Below are positions 1 through 9,417 of a stretch of DNA of 40,750 nt, piece by piece. The number at the start of each line of letters is the position of its first letter. The first letter of the stretch is position 1. The translations under genes and the position numbers were made by a program. Origin of the DNA: Bermanella sp034112345 (GTDB lineage: Bacteria; Pseudomonadota; Gammaproteobacteria; Pseudomonadales; Oceanobacteraceae); contig JAWUVN010000007.1 in the NCBI GenBank assembly GCA_034112345.1, forward strand, positions 1-40,750, read 5' to 3'. Below the pieces are notes generated by a model. The model saw only the letters and a list, made by a program, of their open reading frames with translations. It searched no databases and was not told where the DNA came from.

Positions 1-1
1 A

Positions 2-403
2 GCTGTCAATACGGGTCGCGGAAAAAGTGATGACGCTTCCATTATTATCGAAGACGAGATTCCCGAAAACTCAGAACTGTATATTAACGACTTAAGCTGC
101 AATAATTCCGACCCCGAATTTACCATGGTCAATAACAACAACGGACCTGTTTGTTTTTTAACCGGTGCAACCCCTAACGAAAGTGGTTTGAGCCTGAATT
201 TTGCAAGCTTAAAAGACACCAATGACAACATATGGTTTGCCAAAGCCGATAAAGACTTTAGTTACGAACCAGATGACACAACCGATTACGATGCCGCCAT
301 TCGTTTTATAAGAATAAAACTGGATGGCGAATTAAATAACCAAGCTAAGGGTTCAACAGATGAACCTAAGTTTGGCCTCACTTATAAAGTAATGCTCAAT
401 TAA
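2..403 (+). CDS. C-terminal part of an exported surface protein (cut by window edge)
   Basis: The frame is open from the first bases of the window to a TAA at 401-403, so about 133 C-terminal residues are visible and the gene starts outside. I cannot name the family with certainty. The visible part is rich in Asp, Asn and Thr, has two Cys (SCNN and PVCF), and ends in a beta-strand-like tail (FGLTYKVMLN). The next three genes end in similar strands, which suggests the same Ig/DUF11-like fold. An internal ATG at 125 is not the start, because coding continues upstream without a stop. It lies 38 bases before the next gene and is probably the first visible member of the same operon. Confidence 0.7.
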   Translation, partial: AVNTGRGKSDDASIIIEDEIPENSELYINDLSCNNSDPEFTMVNNNNGPVCFLTGATPNESGLSLNFASLKDTNDNIWFAKADKDFSYEPDDTTDYDAAIRFIRIKLDGELNNQAKGSTDEPKFGLTYKVMLN

Positions 404-441
404 TGAGCAATAAAAACATACATTTGCTCGGGGGAGCACGC

Positions 442-1455
442 ATGAATAAATTCAAAATGATTGGAGGACTATTTTCGCTAGCACTAATGGCTAATGAAAG
501 CATGGCCTTGGGTACACAAGCTGGTACATCAATCGAAAACCAAGCAACCGTTACTTATACTGCAGGGGCAGGTACGGTTAGTGCCGCTTCAGGCAAGGTG
601 TACGTAACTGTTCAAGAATTAATCAATGCAAATATTGTCTCGCAAGATTCTGCTAACGTAAGCATTAGCTCACCACAAACAAACGCTTATTTAAAGTTTC
701 AGCTAACCAATACGGGTAATGGCGATGAAGGGTTTGCGATTAGCCAGCAAAACTTAACGGGCGCAGATAACTTTGATGTGACCTTTAGTAATGCCTATAT
801 CGATGATGGCGATGGCATATTTGACCCTGCTATTGACACCCTTTATGACAATAGCAATCCGCAAGTTCTTGCACCCGATGCTTCAATGGTTATCTGGGTA
901 GCGTCTACTGTTCCATCAGGAATTTCTGATGGCAACACCGCTGATGTTCAAGTAACAGCATTGTCAAAAACATTCTCTGATGACGGCCAAACAAGCCCAA
1001 GTGCAGGCGCTGTTGTTAATGGTCAAGGCGACTCAGCGACAGATGCTGTTATGGGCACAAGCGGTGCTAATGCAGATGATGACGCGACGTTTATTGTAAG
1101 TGACATTGATGTTGCAATCGTAAAAGCAATTTCTGCAGTACGAGACAACCTAGGTGGTGGAGCAGGTAACCAGCCAGTACCGGGTGCAGAAGTCGATTAC
1201 ACCCTAACAGTCACAGTAACAGGAACAGGCGATGCTGATAATATTTCGGTGAGTGACCCACTTCCTACTGAGTTAAAATTGAAAGATGGAATCACTGGAG
1301 TAATCACCGTAGGTGGCGTAGCTGAAACCGCTTCTTCTGCTGATAGCGATGGCACCTCTTACGATGCCAACACAAATACCATTACCGTTGATTTGGGCAC
1401 AGTAACGGCTGGCGACCCTGCCATTGCGATTCAATTTACAACCGTTATCCAATAA
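442..1455 (+). CDS. Secreted DUF11-like repeat protein
   Basis: Encodes 337 residues. I chose the ATG at 442 rather than the in-frame ATG at 403 because it follows a GGGGGAG ribosome-binding site and begins a normal signal peptide (MNKFKMIGGLFSLALMANESMA, cleavage about residue 22). The mature N-terminus has the motif AGTSIENQATVTY, a short motif also present in the genes at 2025 and, degenerate, at 3186. Residues about 40-200 form one beta-rich domain. Residues about 225-337 form a second resembling DUF11 (conserved repeat, TIGR01451-like), with VPGAEVDYTLTVTVTGTGDA and a final strand IAIQFTTVIQ at the C-terminus. It is probably exported and surface-associated. Function is unknown; structural or adhesive use is inference. 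Confidence 0.8.
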   Translation: MNKFKMIGGLFSLALMANESMALGTQAGTSIENQATVTYTAGAGTVSAASGKVYVTVQELINANIVSQDSANVSISSPQTNAYLKFQLTNTGNGDEGFAISQQNLTGADNFDVTFSNAYIDDGDGIFDPAIDTLYDNSNPQVLAPDASMVIWVASTVPSGISDGNTADVQVTALSKTFSDDGQTSPSAGAVVNGQGDSATDAVMGTSGANADDDATFIVSDIDVAIVKAISAVRDNLGGGAGNQPVPGAEVDYTLTVTVTGTGDADNISVSDPLPTELKLKDGITGVITVGGVAETASSADSDGTSYDANTNTITVDLGTVTAGDPAIAIQFTTVIQ

Positions 1456-1469
1456 CAAAGAGAGAGTTT

Positions 1470-1931
1470 ATGAAAACGCTTATCGCTTTATTGTTATTAG
1501 TTCCTAGCCTTGCTTTTGCGCAAGTGGAATTGAAAACAGATATTTTTAAAATTATTGAAGTACAGCAAAAGAATGGCACCAGTAAAATGGAATGGGTGAG
1601 CGCGGATAACATTGTCCCTGGCGACAAAGTTGGTTACCGCATCATGGTAAATAACAAGGGTACCGAAGCCGCGGCCGATATCGTATTAAACAACCCAGTA
1701 CCTGAAAATACGGTTTATGTAACCGATTCAGCTCGCGGTGCCAATAGTAATATCGAATTCTCAGTGGATGGTGGCAAGCAGTACAGTAAGCCAGCGCAAC
1801 TGTTTATAACTAAAGACGGTAAAAAACAACCAGCCACAGCAAAGGATTACACCCATGTGCGCTGGACTCTTCTTAAACCATTAGGTGCCGGAAGTGAAAG
1901 TTCAGTGCAATACGCAGTACAAGTAAAATAA
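1470..1931 (+). CDS. Small periplasmic/secreted DUF11-like protein
   Basis: Encodes 153 residues with a clear signal peptide (MKTLIALLLLVPSLAFA, cleaved before QVELKT). An AGAGAG ribosome-binding site precedes the ATG, and the gene lies 14 bases after the previous stop, so the two are surely co-transcribed. The mature protein is a single Ig-like domain: VPGDKVGYRIMVNNKGTEAA, then NPVPENTVYV, then a closing strand SSVQYAVQVK at the C-terminus. This is the usual DUF11 layout (a GD.V.Y.I...N.G strand, then a P.P strand). It has no Cys. It may be a secreted subunit or chaperone-like partner for the neighbouring surface proteins, but nothing in the sequence proves this. Confidence 0.8.
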   Translation: MKTLIALLLLVPSLAFAQVELKTDIFKIIEVQQKNGTSKMEWVSADNIVPGDKVGYRIMVNNKGTEAAADIVLNNPVPENTVYVTDSARGANSNIEFSVDGGKQYSKPAQLFITKDGKKQPATAKDYTHVRWTLLKPLGAGSESSVQYAVQVK

Positions 1932-2024
1932 AACGAAAGACATATACACCCATGAAATCACGTTGTATTCATGGAAAACTAACGACTAACTTAACTATTA
2001 ATAATAATTTCTCGGGAGAAACCA

Positions 2025-3179
2025 ATGAAATTAAATAAAAATATACTGGCCCTAGCCACTGCAGCGGCCTTCGGCCTAAGCGGTCAAGCATTTGCGGAAG
2101 GCACTCTTGCTGGAACCAGCATTGATAACACAGTTACTCTTGGCTATACAGTTAACTCTGTTGCTCAAGATGACTTAACTAAAATCACTGCTTTTTTAGT
2201 TGATAAAAAAGTCTATTTCGCACTAAGCGATGTTGAATCAGCAACTGTTAAAGTAACGCCAAATGGAAACAACTATGTTGCTACATTCCTTTTAAGCAGT
2301 GACTCTAACGATACGTTAGACTTCAATCTATCAACTGCCGATCTTGCTACTGGAACACAAACCTTTTTAGCACCATTGACTGTTGAAGATAACTTCCAGC
2401 TGGATGCTAACCTTTCTATTTTCGTAGAAGAAGGTACAAATGCTGGCTACCAATCTGCTGAAGATACAGAAACAAGTGTTGACGATTTAGCTGCTGAAGG
2501 TACTGTAAATGTATACGTTGTAGTAACTACTGCAATTGATGCAGCGCAAGCCGACAAAGATATTGCCGCAATTGCATTATCAGCCACCGCTCTTCAAAGT
2601 AGTGGTGCTGCCATTCCTGACAACGGCCCTGATGCATTTCTTCAAGGCACTAAACAATATGTTATTGCCGAAGCCGGTCTTGACGGTATTGATACTTTAA
2701 ATGTTGCATTTGAAGTGGGTACTGCAAAGTTCACAGACCCTACTGATGTAACAGCTACTCCTGCTAAGTTCACTTTAGAAGTAACTGTAATCAATGACCC
2801 TATGTGTGAGCCTGCTCTTACAAGCGCATCAATCGGTAACTATTCTACGGGAAATTGTCCAAATGCTGCTGTTATGGGAGCAACTTACATTCCTAAAGCA
2901 ATCCCAGGTGCAATGGTTGAGTACACTCTTAAAGCCAAAAACTCAGGTAGCATAGATGCAAGTGGTGTAACATTTACGCAAACGCTTGCTGATATCTTAG
3001 ATTTGGATGTGGATGGAAGCCTAGATCTTGTTCAGAATAGCCTAGATAATTCTAACGCTGTATTCAGCGGTGCTGCTACCCCAACAGATACAAGCACATC
3101 AAATACATTAAACATTGGTGTTTCTACTTTTGAAGTAGATGAAGATATCACTATTACCTTTACTGCGATCGTGGAATAA
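2025..3179 (+). CDS. Secreted DUF11-like surface protein
   Basis: Encodes 384 residues, with a strong CGGGAGAAACC ribosome-binding site before the ATG. The signal peptide MKLNKNILALATAAAFGLSGQAFA is cleaved before EGTLAGTSIDNTVTLGY, which repeats the AGTxIxN motif of the gene at 442. A central beta-rich region (about 60-250) is followed by a two-Cys insert (PMCEP...GNCPN, about residues 263-285) that could form a disulfide. A final DUF11-like domain has IPGAMVEYTLKAKNSGSIDA and ends in ITITFTAIVE. It lies in the same operon, 5 bases of non-coding sequence before the giant gene. Export is clear; a role as a surface-array or fibre subunit is only inference. Confidence 0.82.
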   Translation: MKLNKNILALATAAAFGLSGQAFAEGTLAGTSIDNTVTLGYTVNSVAQDDLTKITAFLVDKKVYFALSDVESATVKVTPNGNNYVATFLLSSDSNDTLDFNLSTADLATGTQTFLAPLTVEDNFQLDANLSIFVEEGTNAGYQSAEDTETSVDDLAAEGTVNVYVVVTTAIDAAQADKDIAAIALSATALQSSGAAIPDNGPDAFLQGTKQYVIAEAGLDGIDTLNVAFEVGTAKFTDPTDVTATPAKFTLEVTVINDPMCEPALTSASIGNYSTGNCPNAAVMGATYIPKAIPGAMVEYTLKAKNSGSIDASGVTFTQTLADILDLDVDGSLDLVQNSLDNSNAVFSGAATPTDTSTSNTLNIGVSTFEVDEDITITFTAIVE

Positions 3180-3185
3180 CATTTA

Positions 3186-6100
3186 GTGATTCCAAGTAGT
3201 AAAAGTATTTTGGCGCACACTTCGGTGTGTGCTGACCTTACTCAAAACGCCTTGTGCGTTTTGAGTCGAGGCAAAGCCAAAAACACTGCGCTAGATTTCT
3301 CTGCTAAAAGAGAAAGACTAGGCGGTGTTTTTGCCGTTGCTTTGGCATCTATCTTTTCAAGTACTTTATTATTTTCACAAACCAGTCTTGCAGAAACCCC
3401 ATCTAATACAACCATTAGCAACACGGCTTACGCTAACTATGATTTCCGCGGGCAAAGCTTTCAGACAAACAGTGGTGCAAGCCAGTTTATTACCGCTCGT
3501 GATTCTTCTGGGTCTGGCACACCAGCTATCATTACACTTATGCACAATGGCATTGATTTTTCTGGGCAACTGCAAGCAGCACAAGCGTCATCTGTGTCCA
3601 GTGCATCAAGTTCTCTTAGCTCAACAAGTAGTAGCTCTAGCATTTCGAGCATAAGCTCACGAAGCTTTTCAAGTATCAGCTCTCGCACCACGGCAAGTTC
3701 TGGTGGCGTGTCTATTAACGGTTCTTTTCCTGTTGAAACAGGACAATGTGCAACCGATGCAAGTGGCACTAACCTAGTTCCACAATCTGTTCCTGTTGAT
3801 TATCAAGGAACGGCATTAGCATTGCCTGGCATTTTAAACCTAGCCAGTGATGAATATTTTAAAGTGGGCGATGCCATATTTGTTCACTTGCAAGATTTAG
3901 ATCAAAACCAAGATCCAACCGTGATTGAAAAAATAGTCGTGACCATTATCAGTGATAATGGAAACGATAAAGAAACCATTCAATTAACCGAAACCGCAGT
4001 TAGCTCAGGTTTGTTCACAGGCTATATTCAAAGTGTAAGCTTAGATACAACAGGTGCCACAGCATTTAACTGTGAATTGTCCGTTACTAAAGACAGCTCT
4101 ATGCAAGCCAGCTACCAAGATCAATTTGATTCACGTGACCTGGTACAAGCTGGCGCTTTATTTGACCCAAACAGTTACGTTGTTAATGCCGACACGGGTG
4201 AATATGTGAATGGCATTGAAGTCACTTTAATTGATACAAACACTGATTTAGCGGCTGACATTTTAAGCTCAGAAGGTGGGGTTTTTCCTAACCCCGTTAC
4301 AACCGGCGGTACTGTTCAAGACAGTAAAGGCAATGTTTATACTTTCCCTTATGGCGGTTTTTCATTCCCTGTTTTAGCCAGTGGCGATTACCGCGTTCAA
4401 GTAGGTGAAAGTGCCTATCATGATTACCCAATTGATCCATTAAAAACATTAGATGATATAAATGCCCTACCCAATGGCCCGTTTAATTTAGATGAACAAG
4501 GCAGTCGTGCACTCGCCTTCACATCAGGCATTACATTCCGTTTAGACGTACCTTTAGACCCTAAAGACAATAATGTTCTACTAACAAAAACCAGCAATAA
4601 ATCCACCGCTGGTGTGGGTGAACTGATTCGCTATAGCATCAATGTTGCCAACTCTGAAATTCCAGGCACCAATGTTCATATAAACGACCAACTGCCTCAA
4701 GGCTTCCGTTATATAGCGGGAAGTGCAACAGCAGATGGCGTTGCTATTAATGACCCTGTTATCGAAAGTGACGGTCGTGGATTGACGTTTACTTTTGCCA
4801 GTATTGCAGCAGAAGAGTCTTTCACTTTAAATTATGTGGCTCGAATCTCAGTTAATACTCCGATCGGTCAAGCAACTAACTCTGCATGGATCACCGATCA
4901 AGAAGATACGCCTAGCGAAGGGGTATTAGTCAGTAATGTAGCGGTTGCCCACACAGAAATTACCGAAGACTTATTCAGTGAAAGTGCACGTTTATTTGGG
5001 CGCGTATACATTGGTGACTGCGATGGTAATGCAACACAAGAAGGCATCAGTGGCGTTCGAATTTATCTAGAAAACGGCACGTATGTGGTTTCAGATGAAG
5101 ATGGCATGTGGCACATAGAAGCTCAAGAAGCCGGATCTCACGTTGTTCAGCTTGATACTGATACCCTTCCAAAATATTTAGACTTAGTGGCATGCGATAA
5201 TTACGGCACACACGCTGGTACTGAGTTCAGCCAATTTGTTGATTTAGCCAAAGGTTCTATGTGGCGCACCGATTTTGTTGTAAAACTTAAGCCACCAAGC
5301 TTAGGAGAAGTCACACAACGATTAAGCAGTCGCGTGATGCAATTAAACGAACAAGAAATGGAGACTTTTGAGTCGCCAGTTAAACAAAAGATTACGTATC
5401 GCTTAGATTTAAGTGGCACCCAGGTAATTTTGAAAAAACTGCGTGCCATGATCATGCTACCAGAAGGGGTTCAATATAAAGCGAACAGCGCATTATTTGA
5501 TGGCTCAAAGATTGATGAGCCTAAGCAATACGACTCACAAACTTTATTATTTACATTGAATGACCCAGGTAACGACTGGCAGCACTTGCTTGAATTTGAA
5601 GGCTGGATTACCAAGGATGCCAAACCAGGTGAATTAACCACTCGCTCAGTTGCCATGTTTAATGCGCCAAGCCAAAATAACCAACGCACACCCGTAGCGC
5701 TGACCTCTGCCCTACTGGCCATTGTGCCTGCAAATAAAAAAGCACATAAGCCAGAAGAAGCGCCTAAATTTGGATCGTTTAACCCTGACTTAAGTGATGC
5801 TGATAAAGCCGCTCTTATACCTGTTTTAAATACATTAAAAGGCTTAGAAAACTTACAGCTTGAAGTCGCTGGGCATACCGACAACATGCCAATTGCGCGT
5901 CGTAGCCGCCATATTTTTAAAGATAACACAGCACTGTCCCTTGCTCGGGCGAGAAGCGCAGCGAATTATCTGGCTGAACAATTAGGATTAAACCCTGATC
6001 AAGTAACAATTGCAGGGCACGGGTCTCGCAAACCATTGCAACGAAATAACAGCAGCGAAGCTCGCGCTAAAAACCGCCGTGTAGAAGTGAACATTTTAGC

Positions 6101-9100
6101 CGGTAATAACGGCATGAGCATCGCTCAAGCCGATTCAGGTAATCAGCTTGTTACCACAATGGGCGTAGCGCCAGGTGGATTTGACTTCCCCGTTGCAGCC
6201 ACAGCATCTGGCCCTGTTCGCAATGTGGTAACCATGCCTGTGTTTGATAAAGCATTCTTAGCGCAAACCGATTCTAAGTTTGAATGGCTATGGCCAAGTG
6301 AAGGTTACTTACCGAATATCCCTTCAACAAAAGTAGCGGTTAAACATGCAAACGGGCAGCGCATACAGTTAAAGTTAAATGGCGCATCAGTTAGCGAGCT
6401 CAACTTCTCTGGCCGTGAGAAATATACGCCGAATAAATCGGCTATTAGCATGTGGTCTGGTGTGGATTTAAAAGAAGGTAATAACGTTTTTGAGGCCTCT
6501 TTATTAGATAAAGAAGGCAATGTAATTGATCGTAAACAGTTTGAATTACATTACTCCGGTACACCTACCAAGGTTAAGCTAGTTGAAGACGAAACCAAAG
6601 CCGTTGCCGATGGTGTTATCGCTCCGGTGATTGCGGTTCAATTATTTGATAAAGATGGCTATACCGTTCGTGACGGCTTACAAGGTGAGTTTACAGTCGA
6701 TGGCCCTTATTACGCGCTAGACCCAAATAAAAACCAAGCACAAATAAACCGTAATGATTTTAAGCCTAACTATGAAATTACCGCCGAAGGCATTGCCTAC
6801 ATTACTTTAGAGCCAACTACTCAAGCTGGTGAAGCGGTCATCCGATTCCCTCTGGCAAATGGTCAAGAAGAAGAAATTCGTGTGTGGTTAAAGCCTCAGA
6901 ATCGAGAATGGATGCTGATTGCATTAGGTGAAGGCACAATCGGTTATCAAAATATCAGTGGCCATGTAGAGAATGCAAAATCTCATGATCAAAATGACGG
7001 ACTGTATACAGATGGCCGCTTAGCTTTATTTGCTAAAGGTCAGATTTTAGGTGATTGGTTATTAACAGCTGCCTACGACAGTGCAAAGGGTGAAACATCA
7101 CCGTTTGAAAAGTTATTAGACCCAAATCAGTACTACACCCTTTATGGCGATAACAGCCAGCAAAATCTAGATGCGTCGATGGAAGGTAAGTTGTACTTAA
7201 GGGTTGAGAGAGATCGCTTTTACACCGTATTTGGTGATTACAATACAGATCTTAATAATACAGAACTAAGTAAATACCTGCGTAAATTCCACGGCATTCA
7301 GTCTGTATTCCAAGGTGACATTGTAAGCTTTAACGCGTTTGTAACAGAATCGGCACAGCGTTTTGCTCGTGACGAAATTAGAGGCGATGGCACATCCGGT
7401 TTATACCAGCTATCTAATCAAGACATCTTGATTCAAAGTGAAACCATTAGCATACAAGTACGCGATCGCTTTAGAAGTGAATTAATACTAAGCGAAGTAG
7501 AGCTTTCAAAAGATACGGATTACAGCATTGATTACATTGATGGCTCTCTATTCTTTAAAGCGCCGATACAAAGTACCGATGAAGATTTAAATCCAAGATA
7601 CATTATTGCTCGCTATGAAACTGAAGATGATAGCGCTAACGACCTCACTTACGGTGGTCGTGCTGCGGTTCATGTTCTAGATAATCGTCTAGAGATTGGT
7701 ACCACCCTAATCAGTGAAGAACTGGGCACCGAGGCTAAAACATTAAACTCGATAGACTTGCGCTTAAAGTTGTCTGACGCTCTTGAGATTAAAGCAGAAG
7801 CTGCATCAACGGATAATACGGATAACGGTGTTAACACACAGGCATCAGCTAACTATATAAGCCTAGATTATCGCGGTGAACAACTGCAAACGAAAGCCTA
7901 CATACAAACCCAGCAAGCTGGCTTTGGTTTAGACCAGTTGAACGACAGTGAAGGCTCAACGGAAAAAGCATCCGTTGAAGCCACTTACTACTTCACATCT
8001 CAAAAATATGTAAACGCCCTATTAACAGACCAAAACACACTAGGCAGCCAGCAACGCCTAACCATGGCCGAAGTGAAATTGAATAATGAATATGAATTAG
8101 GTCGTTACCATTTAGGTGTTCGCACACAAGATACCAGCAGTGCAATAGGGGATACTCAATCAATACAGCAATTGTTAGCCGGTCATTCCTACACACTGCT
8201 AAATGGTAAGGTGTTATTAAATGCAGACGCTGAAATTAATGTTAAGCAAACTGAAGATGTGTACGACTTACTTAGATTAAGCACCGACTATCGTATAACT
8301 GATACAGTGACCTTATTTGGAATATTTGAAACAGGCTTTGAAAAAGACGCACCACAACGTACCGCGCTAGGTTTAAGAGCTAAGCCTTGGCAAGGTATGC
8401 AAGTGAGTAACAGTGTTGAAGAACAACAAAGCAAAGATGGGGCTCGTTTATTTGCCGTGCACGGTTTGAATCAAGAAATAAACCTAGATGAGAATTGGCA
8501 AATCAGTTTTGGTTACGACCAAGCAAGTGACTTACAAAACTCCATTAATGATCAAGCATTGCTAACAAGTACATCAGAAGACTTTTACGCTGTAACGACA
8601 GGCTGGGGCTACCGCAGCACCACATGGCAGTGGACAAACCGCATTGAATACAGAGAAAGTGATTTAAACAGAAAGTGGAATGGTACTACCGGTTTATACC
8701 GCCCTATTGCACTGGGTTTAGCCATGGGCATCAACGGCGAATATCGATTAGACGACAGCCAAGATTCTAAAACCGAATTTAAACAAGTAGAGTTTAATAT
8801 TGGTTTACGCCCTCTAGAACTTGGCTTAGCCTGGTTAAACCAAACTAAATACATTGAAGAAGATCAAACCAATACAAGCGGCACCATAACCAGTACTCGC
8901 TTAGTGAACAATACACACCTAAACATGCGCTGGCATGACACTCAAATAAGTGTTCAGTACGGTCTTAAGTATGTTGATGAGACCATTGATGACATTGATT
9001 ACAGTGGTGTGATCGATTTAATTGGTACACAACTTCGTCATCACATTACACAAAAATGGGATTGGGGATTACAAGCACAGCGTTTATACGATTATGAATT

Positions 9101-9302
9101 GCAAAGCAGTCGCCATAGCTTTGGTGCAAGCATTGGGTTTATACCAGCAGAAAATACATGGGTTAGCTTTGGTTATAACTTTGCAGGGTTTGACGACAGC
9201 GACTTTGATGAAGCCGGATACAGTGGCCATGGTATCTACTTAAAAATTCGCGTGAAGGCTGATCAAAATAGCCTAGGGTCTTTAAAGTCCTATTTTAAAT
9301 AA
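3186..9302 (+). CDS. Giant outer-membrane surface protein with DUF11, OmpA-like and barrel-like regions
   Basis: Encodes 2038 residues from a GTG at 3186; GGA at 3173-3175 is a weak ribosome-binding site. The hydrophobic signal (about residues 47-70, ending TSLAE) follows an unusually long N-terminal extension. Regions in order: degenerate surface motif (TTISNTAYANY); Ser-rich linker (about 135-173); beta-rich domains; DUF11 (about 464-560, LLTKTSNKSTAGVGELIRYS); a Cna-B/SdrD-like domain (about 601-660, GVRIYLENGTYVVSDEDG); OmpA-like peptidoglycan-binding domain (about 860-970, with GHTDNMPI, LARARS and NRRVEV); then from about 1240 to the end many alternating aromatic strands resembling an outer-membrane beta-barrel. 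It probably anchors to peptidoglycan and spans or coats the outer membrane. As last and largest gene of the cluster, it may be the anchor or exporter of the small proteins (inference). Confidence 0.85.
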   Translation: MIPSSKSILAHTSVCADLTQNALCVLSRGKAKNTALDFSAKRERLGGVFAVALASIFSSTLLFSQTSLAETPSNTTISNTAYANYDFRGQSFQTNSGASQFITARDSSGSGTPAIITLMHNGIDFSGQLQAAQASSVSSASSSLSSTSSSSSISSISSRSFSSISSRTTASSGGVSINGSFPVETGQCATDASGTNLVPQSVPVDYQGTALALPGILNLASDEYFKVGDAIFVHLQDLDQNQDPTVIEKIVVTIISDNGNDKETIQLTETAVSSGLFTGYIQSVSLDTTGATAFNCELSVTKDSSMQASYQDQFDSRDLVQAGALFDPNSYVVNADTGEYVNGIEVTLIDTNTDLAADILSSEGGVFPNPVTTGGTVQDSKGNVYTFPYGGFSFPVLASGDYRVQVGESAYHDYPIDPLKTLDDINALPNGPFNLDEQGSRALAFTSGITFRLDVPLDPKDNNVLLTKTSNKSTAGVGELIRYSINVANSEIPGTNVHINDQLPQGFRYIAGSATADGVAINDPVIESDGRGLTFTFASIAAEESFTLNYVARISVNTPIGQATNSAWITDQEDTPSEGVLVSNVAVAHTEITEDLFSESARLFGRVYIGDCDGNATQEGISGVRIYLENGTYVVSDEDGMWHIEAQEAGSHVVQLDTDTLPKYLDLVACDNYGTHAGTEFSQFVDLAKGSMWRTDFVVKLKPPSLGEVTQRLSSRVMQLNEQEMETFESPVKQKITYRLDLSGTQVILKKLRAMIMLPEGVQYKANSALFDGSKIDEPKQYDSQTLLFTLNDPGNDWQHLLEFEGWITKDAKPGELTTRSVAMFNAPSQNNQRTPVALTSALLAIVPANKKAHKPEEAPKFGSFNPDLSDADKAALIPVLNTLKGLENLQLEVAGHTDNMPIARRSRHIFKDNTALSLARARSAANYLAEQLGLNPDQVTIAGHGSRKPLQRNNSSEARAKNRRVEVNILAGNNGMSIAQADSGNQLVTTMGVAPGGFDFPVAATASGPVRNVVTMPVFDKAFLAQTDSKFEWLWPSEGYLPNIPSTKVAVKHANGQRIQLKLNGASVSELNFSGREKYTPNKSAISMWSGVDLKEGNNVFEASLLDKEGNVIDRKQFELHYSGTPTKVKLVEDETKAVADGVIAPVIAVQLFDKDGYTVRDGLQGEFTVDGPYYALDPNKNQAQINRNDFKPNYEITAEGIAYITLEPTTQAGEAVIRFPLANGQEEEIRVWLKPQNREWMLIALGEGTIGYQNISGHVENAKSHDQNDGLYTDGRLALFAKGQILGDWLLTAAYDSAKGETSPFEKLLDPNQYYTLYGDNSQQNLDASMEGKLYLRVERDRFYTVFGDYNTDLNNTELSKYLRKFHGIQSVFQGDIVSFNAFVTESAQRFARDEIRGDGTSGLYQLSNQDILIQSETISIQVRDRFRSELILSEVELSKDTDYSIDYIDGSLFFKAPIQSTDEDLNPRYIIARYETEDDSANDLTYGGRAAVHVLDNRLEIGTTLISEELGTEAKTLNSIDLRLKLSDALEIKAEAASTDNTDNGVNTQASANYISLDYRGEQLQTKAYIQTQQAGFGLDQLNDSEGSTEKASVEATYYFTSQKYVNALLTDQNTLGSQQRLTMAEVKLNNEYELGRYHLGVRTQDTSSAIGDTQSIQQLLAGHSYTLLNGKVLLNADAEINVKQTEDVYDLLRLSTDYRITDTVTLFGIFETGFEKDAPQRTALGLRAKPWQGMQVSNSVEEQQSKDGARLFAVHGLNQEINLDENWQISFGYDQASDLQNSINDQALLTSTSEDFYAVTTGWGYRSTTWQWTNRIEYRESDLNRKWNGTTGLYRPIALGLAMGINGEYRLDDSQDSKTEFKQVEFNIGLRPLELGLAWLNQTKYIEEDQTNTSGTITSTRLVNNTHLNMRWHDTQISVQYGLKYVDETIDDIDYSGVIDLIGTQLRHHITQKWDWGLQAQRLYDYELQSSRHSFGASIGFIPAENTWVSFGYNFAGFDDSDFDEAGYSGHGIYLKIRVKADQNSLGSLKSYFK
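3213..3333 (+). promoter_or_regulatory. Three consecutive RNA hairpins in the start region of the giant gene
   Basis: Stem 1 (3213-3232) is an 8-bp stem closed by a C(UUCG)G tetraloop. Stem 2 (3241-3265) is a perfect 10-bp stem, CTCAAAACGC/GCGTTTTGAG, with a 5-base loop. Stem 3 (3278-3333) is nested: CAAAAACAC/GTGTTTTTG outside, CTAG/CTAG in the middle and TTTCTCT/AGAGAAA inside. All lie within the coding region for residues about 10-50, ahead of the signal sequence. They could control translation or mRNA stability, or be the remains of an inserted palindromic element. None has a T-run, so they are not intrinsic terminators. Confidence 0.55.
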
Positions 9303-9334
9303 TTCAGAACAATCGCTACTTAAAAAATACCAAG

Positions 9335-9366
9335 CAATAAAAAAGGCCAATCGGCCTTTTTTATTG
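9335..9366 (+). terminator. Intrinsic terminator after the surface-protein cluster
   Basis: CAATAAAAAAGGCC and GGCCTTTTTTATTG form a perfect stem around the loop AATC, with a T-run on the plus strand. The symmetric A-run means it can also stop minus-strand transcription of mobA. It lies 32 bases after the stop of the giant gene. Confidence 0.9.
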
Positions 9367-9417
9367 TTTGTGAATTAGATAAATCCACCAGCATTCTGCT
9401 TACTTAATACAAGTACC

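Noticed and set aside
5471..5929. Minus-strand open frame of 152 residues inside the giant surface gene
   Set aside because: It lies opposite the OmpA-like domain coding sequence, has no ribosome-binding site or recognisable domain, and is a shadow of the real gene.
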